Positions 1 to 5,278 of a DNA stretch of 5,316 bases are shown here, one piece after another (positions within the stretch are counted from its first letter, which is position 1; every line of letters starts with the position of its first letter). Source of the stretch: CAYNYF01 sp964401385. GTDB lineage: Bacteria > Planctomycetota > Phycisphaerae > SM23-33. The notes under the pieces are model-generated. The model made no database searches, had not been told where the DNA came from, and saw only the letters and a program-made list of their open reading frames with translations. Location of the stretch: the NCBI GenBank assembly GCA_964401385.1, contig CAYNYF010000132.1, positions 1-5,316 on the forward strand. The letters run 5' to 3'. The translations under genes and the position numbers were made by a program.

Positions 1-54
1 CCAAGCAGCGAAGAACGTAAACGCACCAAGCCACGGTCCGGGCCCCCATTAAAT

Positions 55-139
55 TGCGGCCGAGAGGAGTCGAACCTCCACGCCCGTTAAGGGCACAGGC
101 ACCTGAAGCCTGCGTGTCTGCCAATTCCACCACGGCCGC
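55..139 (-). tRNA. tRNA-Leu (anticodon CAG)
   Basis: Read on the minus strand this folds as a class II tRNA of 85 nt. It has a perfect 7-bp acceptor stem (GCGGCCG with CGGCCGC) and an anticodon stem CAGGC/GCCTG around loop TTCAGGT. The variable arm is long, with stem GCCC/GGGC, and the T arm is GGAGG-TTCGACT-CCTCT. The anticodon CAG lies at 103-105 and reads the leucine codon CUG. The long variable arm and the discriminator A at position 55 both fit leucine. The CCA end is not encoded (the next bases are ATT), so a CCA-adding enzyme must supply it. CUG is a frequent leucine codon in GC-rich genomes. No T-rich terminator is visible in the 54 bases downstream. Confidence 0.97.
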
Positions 140-154
140 GAACCAAACCATATT

Positions 155-182
155 ACCATAGCCGGCCGGGCGGCGATGTCAA
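155..182 (-). promoter_or_regulatory. Sigma70-type promoter of the tRNA-Leu gene
   Basis: On the minus strand a perfect -35 box TTGACA (177-182) is followed, after a 16-base GC-rich spacer, by TATGGT (155-160), which matches four of six -10 positions. Transcription would start near 147, a few bases before the mature tRNA 5' end at 139. The position and the strong -35 box suit a stable-RNA promoter. Boxes were matched by eye, and the start site is inferred. Confidence 0.7.
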
Positions 183-212
183 GACGCCCGGCGCCAAACG
201 ATCAGGTGAGCC

Positions 213-235
213 GCCCCGCCGGGTCGCGGGCGGGC
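213..235 (-). terminator. GC-rich hairpin after the lipoprotein gene, weak terminator candidate
   Basis: Just past the stop codon of the minus-strand lipoprotein gene, CCCGCC (215-220) pairs with GGCGGG (229-234) across an 8-base loop. One further G-C pair (213/235) is possible if base 214 is bulged. There is no T tract on the minus-strand side, so it is not a standard intrinsic terminator. It may stabilise the mRNA 3' end, assist Rho-type termination, or simply reflect high GC. The tRNA lies downstream on the same strand, so readthrough into it is possible. Confidence 0.25.
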
Positions 236-246
236 GCTGGCCGCCC

Positions 247-3219
247 TCACGGCAGCTTTGCGGGCACGACCCTCAGCACGATCGGCTTGGAGCCTGCGCC
301 CATCTCTCCCCTGGGCTGGGTGCCGACCACGTAGCAGCCGCCGGCCTCGTCGCGCGTTTCCGATCCGTACAGCGAGGCCCGCCCCAGAGACAACCCCTCG
401 GGCCGGCGGGCGCGGAAGGGAGCGACGTGGTGGGTGTCGCTCTTGAGGTCGTAGGCGACCCACTCGTAGGGCTCGTCCCAGCGGCCGTGGACGGCGCTCA
501 TCAGGTATCGGCCGGTATCGTCCAGGAACAGCGATCCGGCGTACCGCGGGCCGCTGGGGTGGAACCATCCGATGTTTTCCAGCCTGGCCGGGCCGTCTGT
601 GGCGGGCCTGACGATCGACAGGTAGCCGTTGTGCGTCAGGAACGCGATGGACCCATCCGGCAGCGGCTGGAAGCCGATGATCCCGTGCGAGTGCCGCACC
701 GGACCGTTGAAGTAGAACCGCAGCGGGCTCTGGCCGATCTCCTTCAGCGAGGCGTCGTACTCCACCAGCGTCGCCGCCGGCTGGCCGCCGGCGCCCATGG
801 TCAACCGCGGGACGTACACGTGCCCGCGGGCATCGGCCAGGATGTTCCGCGAGACGTGCCCCACCAGCGCCCCCACTTTCACCGAGCGCGTCCTGCCGGT
901 CTCGGTGTCGTACTGGTAGAGGACGTGGTCCCAGTAGCCCAGGGCGTAGACCTTCGGCCCGCCGACCGTCAGGGCGATCAGGGCCTCCTTGGTCGTCAGC
1001 AGGTGCTCCCAGGAATTGTCGCTCAGCCGCATCCGCCACAGGTGCCCGCCGAAGATGGGCAGCACGCCGTTGTGCTCGTCCTCGCCCTTCTCGTCCATGG
1101 AGGCAAAGTAGAGCCAGTCGCCCACCTGGTAGATCTTGGTGTGGATCTTCATCTGCTGCTCGCCCTGGCGGAGGATGCCGGCCTTCTTGAGCTGGGCGAC
1201 CACGTCGCCGCGGTCGATCAGCTTGCCGGTCCGCGGCACGTACTCGAACAGATGCGCCGAGGGCACCTCCACGTCGTGGGCGGTGACGCCGAAGAAGACG
1301 TGCCCGCGCTGGTCCCTTCCGGTTGCCCCCCAGATCGCCCAGGCGCCGGGGATTTCGGGGAGGTCGATCTCCTCGACTATCGGGGCGGGGGCGTCCCGCC
1401 GCACCGGGCGCAGGCGGAAGCGATTCTTCTCAACCCGCCCGGCCCGCGACGCGCGAGCGGGGAAGAACAGCTCGGCGGCGGCGTGGCCATCGGCCTGGGC
1501 GCGCAGGGAGTGCGCCAGCCCCGGCGGAATAGCGCCGATGCGGCACCCGCCGGCCGAGTCGGTCACCTTGTCGAGCTGCCCGGAATGCCGGCCGGGGTCG
1601 GCCTGCCCGAGGGTGATGGTGACGCGGGCGTCGGCGATGGGCTTGCCTTCGTCCGTCAGCACGCGCACGTCGTGCGCCACGCCCGGCCGGAGCCGCAGCT
1701 CGACGGGCTGGGTGTGGTCCCGTACCACCTTAACCGCGGCCAGGTTGCGGTCCTCCTGCCGGGCCAGCAGCAGCATCCCGCCCTCGGCCCGCTCCCGGAA
1801 ATCGCGAAAGATCTCGAAGCGGCCCTTGCCGCCGGTCTCCGCCGAGTCGTAATCGCCGACGATGGACAGCACCGCCCCCGGCACGGGCGCCCCGGCCGGG
1901 TCCAGCACCACCCCGTGCAGCCGCGGCGCCTTGGTCAGCTTCAGCTCGACCTTCGCCGGCCGGTCCGGCTCGACGGTGAATCGCTTCTGCGAACGGGACG
2001 ACGAATACCTCAGCGCCCCGACGAATCCGATGATGTACTCCCCCGGGGCCGCGCGCATCCGGGCGACGCCGCTGCGGCCGGTCTCGCCCCTGGCCGACCA
2101 CCGCCCCTTCGGATTCCACGCCGACACATAGGCGTGCTTGACCGGCTGCCCGTCCTCGGCGTCGACCACGGCGATCTCAACGATCTGCCCGCGGACCGCC
2201 TCCAGGGTCACTTTGGTGGTTTCGCCGGCCTTGGCCTCGAGGCTGGCCTGCTTGACCGCCCATGCCGGCGGGCCGTCGATGGGAACGGCCACGTCGATCC
2301 AGCACTTGCCCGACGGGATGCCGCTCCAGCGGAACCGCCCGGGCTTTCCGGCGACGGGCCGGCCCAGCCGATCTTGGATCTTTCGCATGGTGCCGAGGAA
2401 CAATGCCACGTCGGCAACGGGCTTGCCCGTTTCCTTGTCGACGACGGCGGCCTCGATCCTGGCTTCGGGCGGCAGTTCCAGCTCGACCTCCGCCGCCGGG
2501 GCGGTAATGCGGCGCCTCCGCTCCTGAAGCGTGCTCAGCGCGCCGTGGCCGGGAGCTTCCACCATGAAGCCCAGGCTCGCGCCCACCGGCACCTTGTCGA
2601 AGGAGAAGCGGCCGGCGGCTCCGGTGGTGGCGACCAGCGCCCGGAGCTGGTCGTATCCGCCCAGGTACATGCCCCGCCGCGCGCCCGGCTTTCGCAGGTA
2701 GGCGGAGACCTTGGCCTTGGCGACCGGCTTGCCGTCCTCGTCCAGCACGCGCCCGGACACGACGCAGGCGGCGGCAAGCTCGATCTTGATGGGTCGGTGG
2801 GCGCGCTCGGCCGACCAGACCTCCCAGCCAAGCGCCTGGCCTTGTCTTTCCGCAACCAGCAGGACCCCCTCGATCCCAGCCGGAGCCCGGAAGGAAAAGC
2901 CCCCGTCGTCGGCGGCGGCGGCGTGCCCGATCCGCTTCAGCGAGTCCTCAAGATACATATACTTCTGCACAAGCTGATAGGCGGTGACCGAGGCCCCGTC
3001 CGCCGCCCGGCCGTCGGTGTAGAGTACCTCTCCGGCGACGACGGCGCCATTTTCGGCGTCCGGGGCGGACGCCGTCGCGGCCGGACCCGCCGGCTCGCGG
3101 GCACAGCCCGTCAAGACCGCCGCGCAGGCTGTCAGGGCGATCGAAACCCAACACGCCGGGGAGAACACCCCGGCACGGGAAACACGAGCGTCCGTTTCGG
3201 CATGTCCGGTAAATCTCAT
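247..3219 (-). CDS. Lipoprotein with six carboxypeptidase-regulatory-like repeats and a C-terminal propeller-like region
   Basis: A predicted 990-residue exported lipoprotein of unknown function. The start at 3219 is chosen because GGAG lies 8 bases upstream and a signal peptide follows; the frame stays open to a GTG at 3288 that has no comparable support. The n-region is long (about 15 residues, some acidic), then comes a hydrophobic stretch (about 22-36) and lipobox LTGC with Cys39. The residue after the Cys is Ala, which under the E. coli Lol rule would favour the outer membrane. Six repeats follow with the pattern G-x-V-x-D-x-x-G-x-P-V-x-x-A-x-V. They begin near residues 63, 156, 257, 349, 436 and 518, as in GRVLDEDGKPVAKAKVSAY, and recall the carboxypeptidase regulatory-like beta-sandwich. 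Residues about 615-990 are rich in W, Y, G and D, with repeated strand-turn units such as HVYVPRL and SIAFLTHNGYLSIV, and suggest a beta-propeller. No catalytic motif was recognised. The gene stands alone, with a structured leader upstream and tRNA-Leu downstream on the same strand. Exported and lipid-anchored is well supported; the domain names are from visual resemblance. Confidence 0.9.
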   Translation of the reverse strand: MRFTGHAETDARVSRAGVFSPACWVSIALTACAAVLTGCAREPAGPAATASAPDAENGAVVAGEVLYTDGRAADGASVTAYQLVQKYMYLEDSLKRIGHAAAADDGGFSFRAPAGIEGVLLVAERQGQALGWEVWSAERAHRPIKIELAAACVVSGRVLDEDGKPVAKAKVSAYLRKPGARRGMYLGGYDQLRALVATTGAAGRFSFDKVPVGASLGFMVEAPGHGALSTLQERRRRITAPAAEVELELPPEARIEAAVVDKETGKPVADVALFLGTMRKIQDRLGRPVAGKPGRFRWSGIPSGKCWIDVAVPIDGPPAWAVKQASLEAKAGETTKVTLEAVRGQIVEIAVVDAEDGQPVKHAYVSAWNPKGRWSARGETGRSGVARMRAAPGEYIIGFVGALRYSSSRSQKRFTVEPDRPAKVELKLTKAPRLHGVVLDPAGAPVPGAVLSIVGDYDSAETGGKGRFEIFRDFRERAEGGMLLLARQEDRNLAAVKVVRDHTQPVELRLRPGVAHDVRVLTDEGKPIADARVTITLGQADPGRHSGQLDKVTDSAGGCRIGAIPPGLAHSLRAQADGHAAAELFFPARASRAGRVEKNRFRLRPVRRDAPAPIVEEIDLPEIPGAWAIWGATGRDQRGHVFFGVTAHDVEVPSAHLFEYVPRTGKLIDRGDVVAQLKKAGILRQGEQQMKIHTKIYQVGDWLYFASMDEKGEDEHNGVLPIFGGHLWRMRLSDNSWEHLLTTKEALIALTVGGPKVYALGYWDHVLYQYDTETGRTRSVKVGALVGHVSRNILADARGHVYVPRLTMGAGGQPAATLVEYDASLKEIGQSPLRFYFNGPVRHSHGIIGFQPLPDGSIAFLTHNGYLSIVRPATDGPARLENIGWFHPSGPRYAGSLFLDDTGRYLMSAVHGRWDEPYEWVAYDLKSDTHHVAPFRARRPEGLSLGRASLYGSETRDEAGGCYVVGTQPRGEMGAGSKPIVLRVVPAKLP

Positions 3220-3227
3220 CGTGCAAA

Positions 3228-3231
3228 CTCC
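3228..3231 (-). promoter_or_regulatory. Ribosome binding site that sets the lipoprotein start
   Basis: On the minus strand GGAG (3228-3231) is followed by 8 bases and ATG at 3217-3219. This favours the ATG over the in-frame GTG 69 bases upstream. The choice also places a typical lipoprotein signal at the N terminus. Confidence 0.75.
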
Positions 3232-3334
3232 GTATGTGAATTCGGTGTCATTGTTCCTGCCGGGCAGAGACCCCCCATCAGCCGCCACTTCAGTAGATGC
3301 GCGCCGGGAGCAAAACGTTCACCTCTGCCGCCAG

Positions 3335-3364
3335 AAAAATCGCCGGGGCCAGGCATTTCCGGCG
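3335..3364 (-). terminator. Intrinsic-terminator-like hairpin inside the lipoprotein leader
   Basis: Read on the minus strand, the 6-bp all-GC stem CGCCGG (3359-3364) and CCGGCG (3341-3346) encloses a 12-base loop. It is followed by one A and then five T (3335-3339). This is the arrangement of a short rho-independent terminator acting on minus-strand transcripts; on the plus strand the T tract would be on the wrong side. It lies about 50 bases after the proposed start site and 115 bases before the lipoprotein ATG. It could therefore end an RNA of about 75 nt, or act as an attenuator. The T run is short and the stem has only six pairs. Confidence 0.4.
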
Positions 3365-3414
3365 TCGGGATTGCCTCCTCTGCCAAAAAGCTCTTTACTG
3401 GCCCTGAAATCAGA

Positions 3415-3429
3415 CCGGATTATATCCGG
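3415..3429. repeat. 15-base palindrome over the lipoprotein -10 box, possible operator
   Basis: CCGGAT and ATCCGG form perfect 6-base arms around TAT. Two more pairs can be added outside (3413-3414 with 3431-3432) if the G at 3430 is bulged. The dyad encloses the TATAAT of the minus-strand promoter. A dimeric repressor bound here would block RNA polymerase. The same dyad lies about 50 bases upstream of the plus-strand dehydrogenase remnant, so it could once have served both directions. No regulator gene is in the window. Confidence 0.4.
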
Positions 3430-3447
3430 GTCGGTGGGACCGGACCA
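3419..3447 (-). promoter_or_regulatory. Promoter of the lipoprotein gene
   Basis: The minus strand carries a perfect -10 box TATAAT (3419-3424). Seventeen bases upstream is TGGTCC (3442-3447), which matches three of six positions of the -35 consensus. Transcription would start near 3412. The strong -10 and weak -35 suggest a promoter that could depend on an activator, or one controlled through the palindrome around the -10 box. No better minus-strand promoter was seen between 3220 and 3420. Confidence 0.5.
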
Positions 3448-3463
3448 CCCGGAACCACCGGAA

Positions 3464-3477
3464 GTGGAGGAATCCAC
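3464..3477 (+). promoter_or_regulatory. Ribosome binding site in a small hairpin before the dehydrogenase remnant
   Basis: GGAGG (3466-3470) lies 9 bases upstream of ATG at 3480, a strong Shine-Dalgarno site. It sits inside GTGGA-GGAA-TCCAC (3464-3477), a 5-bp stem with a GNRA-type tetraloop that would partly hide it in RNA. Its retention next to a broken gene argues that the reading frame was once a real gene start. Confidence 0.5.
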
Positions 3478-3479
3478 CC

Positions 3480-3614
3480 ATGCGAGCGCTACAGGTGACC
3501 GGGCCGGGCCAGTGCCGGATCATCGAGATCGACCCGCGGGAGTGCGGCGCCCCTGGCCGACGCGCCCGAAGTCGAAGCACGTCAACGAGGATGAATCCAG
3601 ACCTGAGTAGGTAG
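3480..3614 (+). pseudogene. 5' remnant of a zinc-type alcohol dehydrogenase (MDR family)
   Basis: A 44-codon frame with a good ribosome binding site begins MRALQVTGPGQCRIIEID, followed by PRECG. This closely resembles the N terminus of medium-chain zinc-dependent alcohol/polyol dehydrogenases, which typically read M-[RK]-A-L-x-x-T-x-P-G and continue into P-G-E-V-L-V-[RK]-V. Here resemblance stops after about codon 23 (base 3548). The remaining codons are arginine- and serine-rich to a TAG at 3612-3614, and neither other plus frame restores the family sequence. A functional enzyme has about 340 residues, so the catalytic zinc site and the Rossmann domain are absent. I read this as the stump of a gene cut by a rearrangement rather than a simple frameshift. 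A chance resemblance over so few residues remains possible. Confidence 0.55.
3547..3570 (+). repeat. Imperfect direct repeat, copy 1
   Basis: These 24 bases match 5244-5267 in the same orientation at 21 positions. The three differences (3553/5250, 3561/5258 and 3569/5266) are all transitions. Copy 1 starts where the dehydrogenase resemblance ends. Caution: a 14-base stretch of it (3548-3561) also occurs exactly at 2085-2098 inside the lipoprotein gene, so chance matches of this GC-rich kind do occur here. Confidence 0.4.
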
Positions 3615-3616
3615 GC

Positions 3617-3645
3617 TGGACCTTCGCAGATCCTTGCAGTACAAT
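3617..3645 (+). promoter_or_regulatory. Promoter of the four-helix membrane protein gene
   Basis: TGGACC (3617-3622, four of six -35 positions) is followed by a 17-base spacer and TACAAT (3640-3645, five of six -10 positions). The start site would be near 3652, giving a leader of about 54 nt before the ATG at 3706. It begins just after the remnant's stop codon, so this gene has its own promoter and does not depend on the broken dehydrogenase. Confidence 0.6.
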
Positions 3646-3705
3646 AGGTTTATAGGGTACGGGTTCGTCGAGGGAGTCTGTGGGTATCGGGTTCGGAGAG
3701 GTGGC

Positions 3706-5142
3706 ATGGGCATACTTGCCAATGGCATCAATCTACCCCTGGTGGCAGCCGTAGGGCTGGCGGTCTTCATTCCACTGACCTTGTTCGTCGTCCTGGTCGA
3801 ATGCCTGGTCTTGCGTTGGTGGTTGTCGGTGCCCGTTCGAAGGAGCTTCCGAAGAGTCCTCGCAGCCAATGTGCTCTCGACAGTGGCGGGGTGGGCGCTG
3901 TACGCGAACCAGGGAATACTTCTCCGGGCATTGGGCCTTAGAAGGATGGACGACTTCGCCAAGTACTACGCATGGGGGGCATTGGGCCTGATCGCCATGT
4001 ACTACGCCAAGTCAGTCGCCGTGGAGGGACTAGTGCTCGCCCGCCGGCATTTCTTCGGCCCTCTGGGCCTCACAAGGGGCAGGCTCTGGGCAGGCGCGGT
4101 TGCAGCGAACGCGGCAAGTTATCTGGTCGTGGGGCCCCTGTTCTACTTCGCCACGCGCCCCACATTTGGCGACGTTCGCATGCTTTCTGACCCCGCTGTC
4201 GTAGCTGCGTGTCAAGACCGCGTGTTCTACACCGACAAGGAGAATCGCCTCTGCGTCATCAATGCCGACGGGACGGGCTACAGGGCGGTAAGCACACAGC
4301 CGATCCATAAGTTCTGGCTCTGTGCTGATCGCAAGACTGTGGCGGGTCTGAACAAGGATGGTTCTCTATGGGCACGGGACCTGCCGGAGGGAGACATTCT
4401 CGCTCTTCCGGGCAACTCGGAGTGCGGTATTGAGTTCTCGGCCGGCGGCCGGCAAGTGGCTCTCTGCCTCCGCAAGGAGTTCATCGTATCGGGAGAGGCC
4501 GACGTGCACGTCAACGACTACGGCCAATGGCAAAACCGGGGCGAGCTGGAACGCTGGACCGTCGGGGTCTTCGACCTGGACCGCAGAACCACCATTGGCC
4601 AGACCATCGTGGAGGGACACTCTGTCGCGGCGCCATACTTCTGTTGGGATGCAGAAGCCCGAGACATACTCTGGTGCGCGTACAATCGGAAGCCCGTGGC
4701 CTATCGAGTCGGGCCCAACGGGCTTTCTGTGGAGAAGGGCCGGGCGCCGATGGGCGAGATGGTCAGGAACTTCCACGGGGAAGATCACCTCCGGTACCAT
4801 GCTGAGCTCGTGGACACTCAGGGGGACCTGAAGCTGTTCATCTGGCCGCACTTTGCCCCCCGCATGCGAATTGCGCGCGGAGATGAAACGGTTATGAGCT
4901 TCCGTGGTAACCGTGGCGTACTTGGGCTGGGTTGGGGTGGACCGCGCAATGGGGCATTCCTCACTGCGCCAGGCAGGATCGTCTTTCAGGCAGAGGCACA
5001 CGTGTGGGCGGGCGACGTGACCACGAAGTCGATTGCGCCCCTGGTCGCCGGGACTTACCACCGGCTTGTGCCCAACCATGACTTTGAGCTTGAGCGAGAC
5101 TGGATGGAGCGTGGTGAGGGCAGTCCCGTGGCCTCAAAGTAG
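3706..5142 (+). CDS. Four-helix membrane protein with an extracytoplasmic TolB/WD40-like propeller domain
   Basis: A predicted 478-residue integral membrane protein of unknown function. ATG at 3706 is chosen because GGAG (3695-3698) lies 7 bases upstream; the frame opens earlier only through a TTG at 3634, which overlaps the likely promoter. Hydrophobic helices lie near residues 10-36, 51-74, 88-112 and 127-149. The loops RWWLSVPVRRSFRR and ARRHFFGPLGLTRGR are strongly positive and so probably cytoplasmic. That places both termini outside, with residues 150-478 extracytoplasmic. This part has strand-turn units such as RVFYTDKENRLCVINADGTG (172-191), followed by similar ones near 201-229, 311-336 and 424-455. 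They recall TolB/WD40-type beta-propellers. It holds seven cysteines (169, 183, 206, 240, 254, 313, 324), so disulfides are possible. No enzyme motif was recognised. The gene is less GC-rich than the lipoprotein gene. It could be a sensor, an assembly factor or a structural membrane protein; the sequence does not decide. Confidence 0.88.
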   Translation: MGILANGINLPLVAAVGLAVFIPLTLFVVLVECLVLRWWLSVPVRRSFRRVLAANVLSTVAGWALYANQGILLRALGLRRMDDFAKYYAWGALGLIAMYYAKSVAVEGLVLARRHFFGPLGLTRGRLWAGAVAANAASYLVVGPLFYFATRPTFGDVRMLSDPAVVAACQDRVFYTDKENRLCVINADGTGYRAVSTQPIHKFWLCADRKTVAGLNKDGSLWARDLPEGDILALPGNSECGIEFSAGGRQVALCLRKEFIVSGEADVHVNDYGQWQNRGELERWTVGVFDLDRRTTIGQTIVEGHSVAAPYFCWDAEARDILWCAYNRKPVAYRVGPNGLSVEKGRAPMGEMVRNFHGEDHLRYHAELVDTQGDLKLFIWPHFAPRMRIARGDETVMSFRGNRGVLGLGWGGPRNGAFLTAPGRIVFQAEAHVWAGDVTTKSIAPLVAGTYHRLVPNHDFELERDWMERGEGSPVASK

Positions 5143-5153
5143 GTGTGGAGATT

Positions 5154-5178
5154 CTGCCGGTGCAATGATCCGCGGCAG
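5154..5178 (+). terminator. Hairpin after the membrane protein gene, weak terminator candidate
   Basis: CTGCCG (5154-5159) pairs with CGGCAG (5173-5178) across a 13-base loop, 11 bases after the TAG stop. No T tract follows (the next bases are CTTCCC). It may mark the 3' end of the mRNA, but it is not a convincing intrinsic terminator. Confidence 0.3.
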
Positions 5179-5243
5179 CTTCCCGGCGTCTGCTTGACCA
5201 CTTCACGAGGACATGCAGGCTGAGCCAGAGACGACTCGCGCGC

Positions 5244-5267
5244 GCGCCCTTGGCCGATGCGCCCGGA
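5244..5267 (+). repeat. Imperfect direct repeat, copy 2
   Basis: This is the partner of 3547-3570, with 21 of 24 bases identical. It directly follows an alternating CG run (5237-5247). Together the two copies bracket the membrane protein gene and its promoter. The C-to-T difference at 5250 creates the TTGGCC used in the possible promoter below. Confidence 0.4.
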
Positions 5268-5278
5268 TCGTTTAGATT
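5250..5278 (+). promoter_or_regulatory. Possible promoter reading out of the window
   Basis: TTGGCC (5250-5255, three of six -35 positions), a 17-base spacer and TAGATT (5273-5278, four of six -10 positions) could drive a gene starting beyond 5316. An ATG at 5292 opens a frame to the window edge but has no ribosome binding site, so no gene is called. The rest of 5143-5316 shows nothing further. Confidence 0.25.

Larger units (their letters stand above)
3220..3412 (-). promoter_or_regulatory. Long structured 5' leader of the lipoprotein mRNA
   Basis: If transcription starts about seven bases after the TATAAT at 3419-3424, the lipoprotein mRNA carries a leader of roughly 190 nt. Several complementary pairs are visible in minus-strand RNA sense. 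GGGCCAG (3398-3404) pairs with CTGGCCC (3346-3352). GGCA and TCC (3372-3375, 3368-3370) pair with GGA and TGCC (3358-3360, 3352-3355). CGCCGG (3359-3364) pairs with CCGGCG (3341-3346) and is followed by T5. GGCAGAG, present twice (3378-3384 and 3323-3329), can pair with one CTCTGCC (3263-3269). Some of these pairings exclude others, as in a regulatory leader. I recognise no known riboswitch class. Confidence 0.4.

Noticed and set aside
1..54. Sequence after the tRNA 3' end
   Set aside because: I looked for a terminator, a second tRNA and a site-specific integration scar. No hairpin with a T tract, tRNA fold or repeat of the tRNA 3' end was found elsewhere in the window.
3257..3267. 11-base palindrome CTGCC-G-GGCAG in the lipoprotein leader
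   Set aside because: The one-base spacer cannot form an RNA hairpin loop, it is short, and half of it is already used in the longer GGCAGAG/CTCTGCC pairing. It is not strong enough to call as an operator.
427..3498. A 1023-codon open frame on the plus strand running antisense through almost all of the lipoprotein gene
   Set aside because: Its codons are in exact register with the minus-strand gene, so an antisense stop would need TTA, CTA or TCA in the lipoprotein frame; these are rare in GC-rich genes. Its protein has no signal peptide, no domain and a composition rich in R, G, P, V and H, typical of an antisense shadow. The minus-strand frame has a lipobox, repeats and a ribosome binding site.
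3634..3705. N-terminal extension of the membrane protein from a TTG at 3634
   Set aside because: The TTG lies in the likely promoter, upstream of the expected transcription start, and has no ribosome binding site. ATG at 3706 has GGAG seven bases upstream and leads directly into the first membrane helix.
5237..5247. Alternating CGCGCGCGCGC run, potentially Z-DNA forming
   Set aside because: Eleven bases of alternating CG is too short and too easily explained by high GC to call as a functional element.
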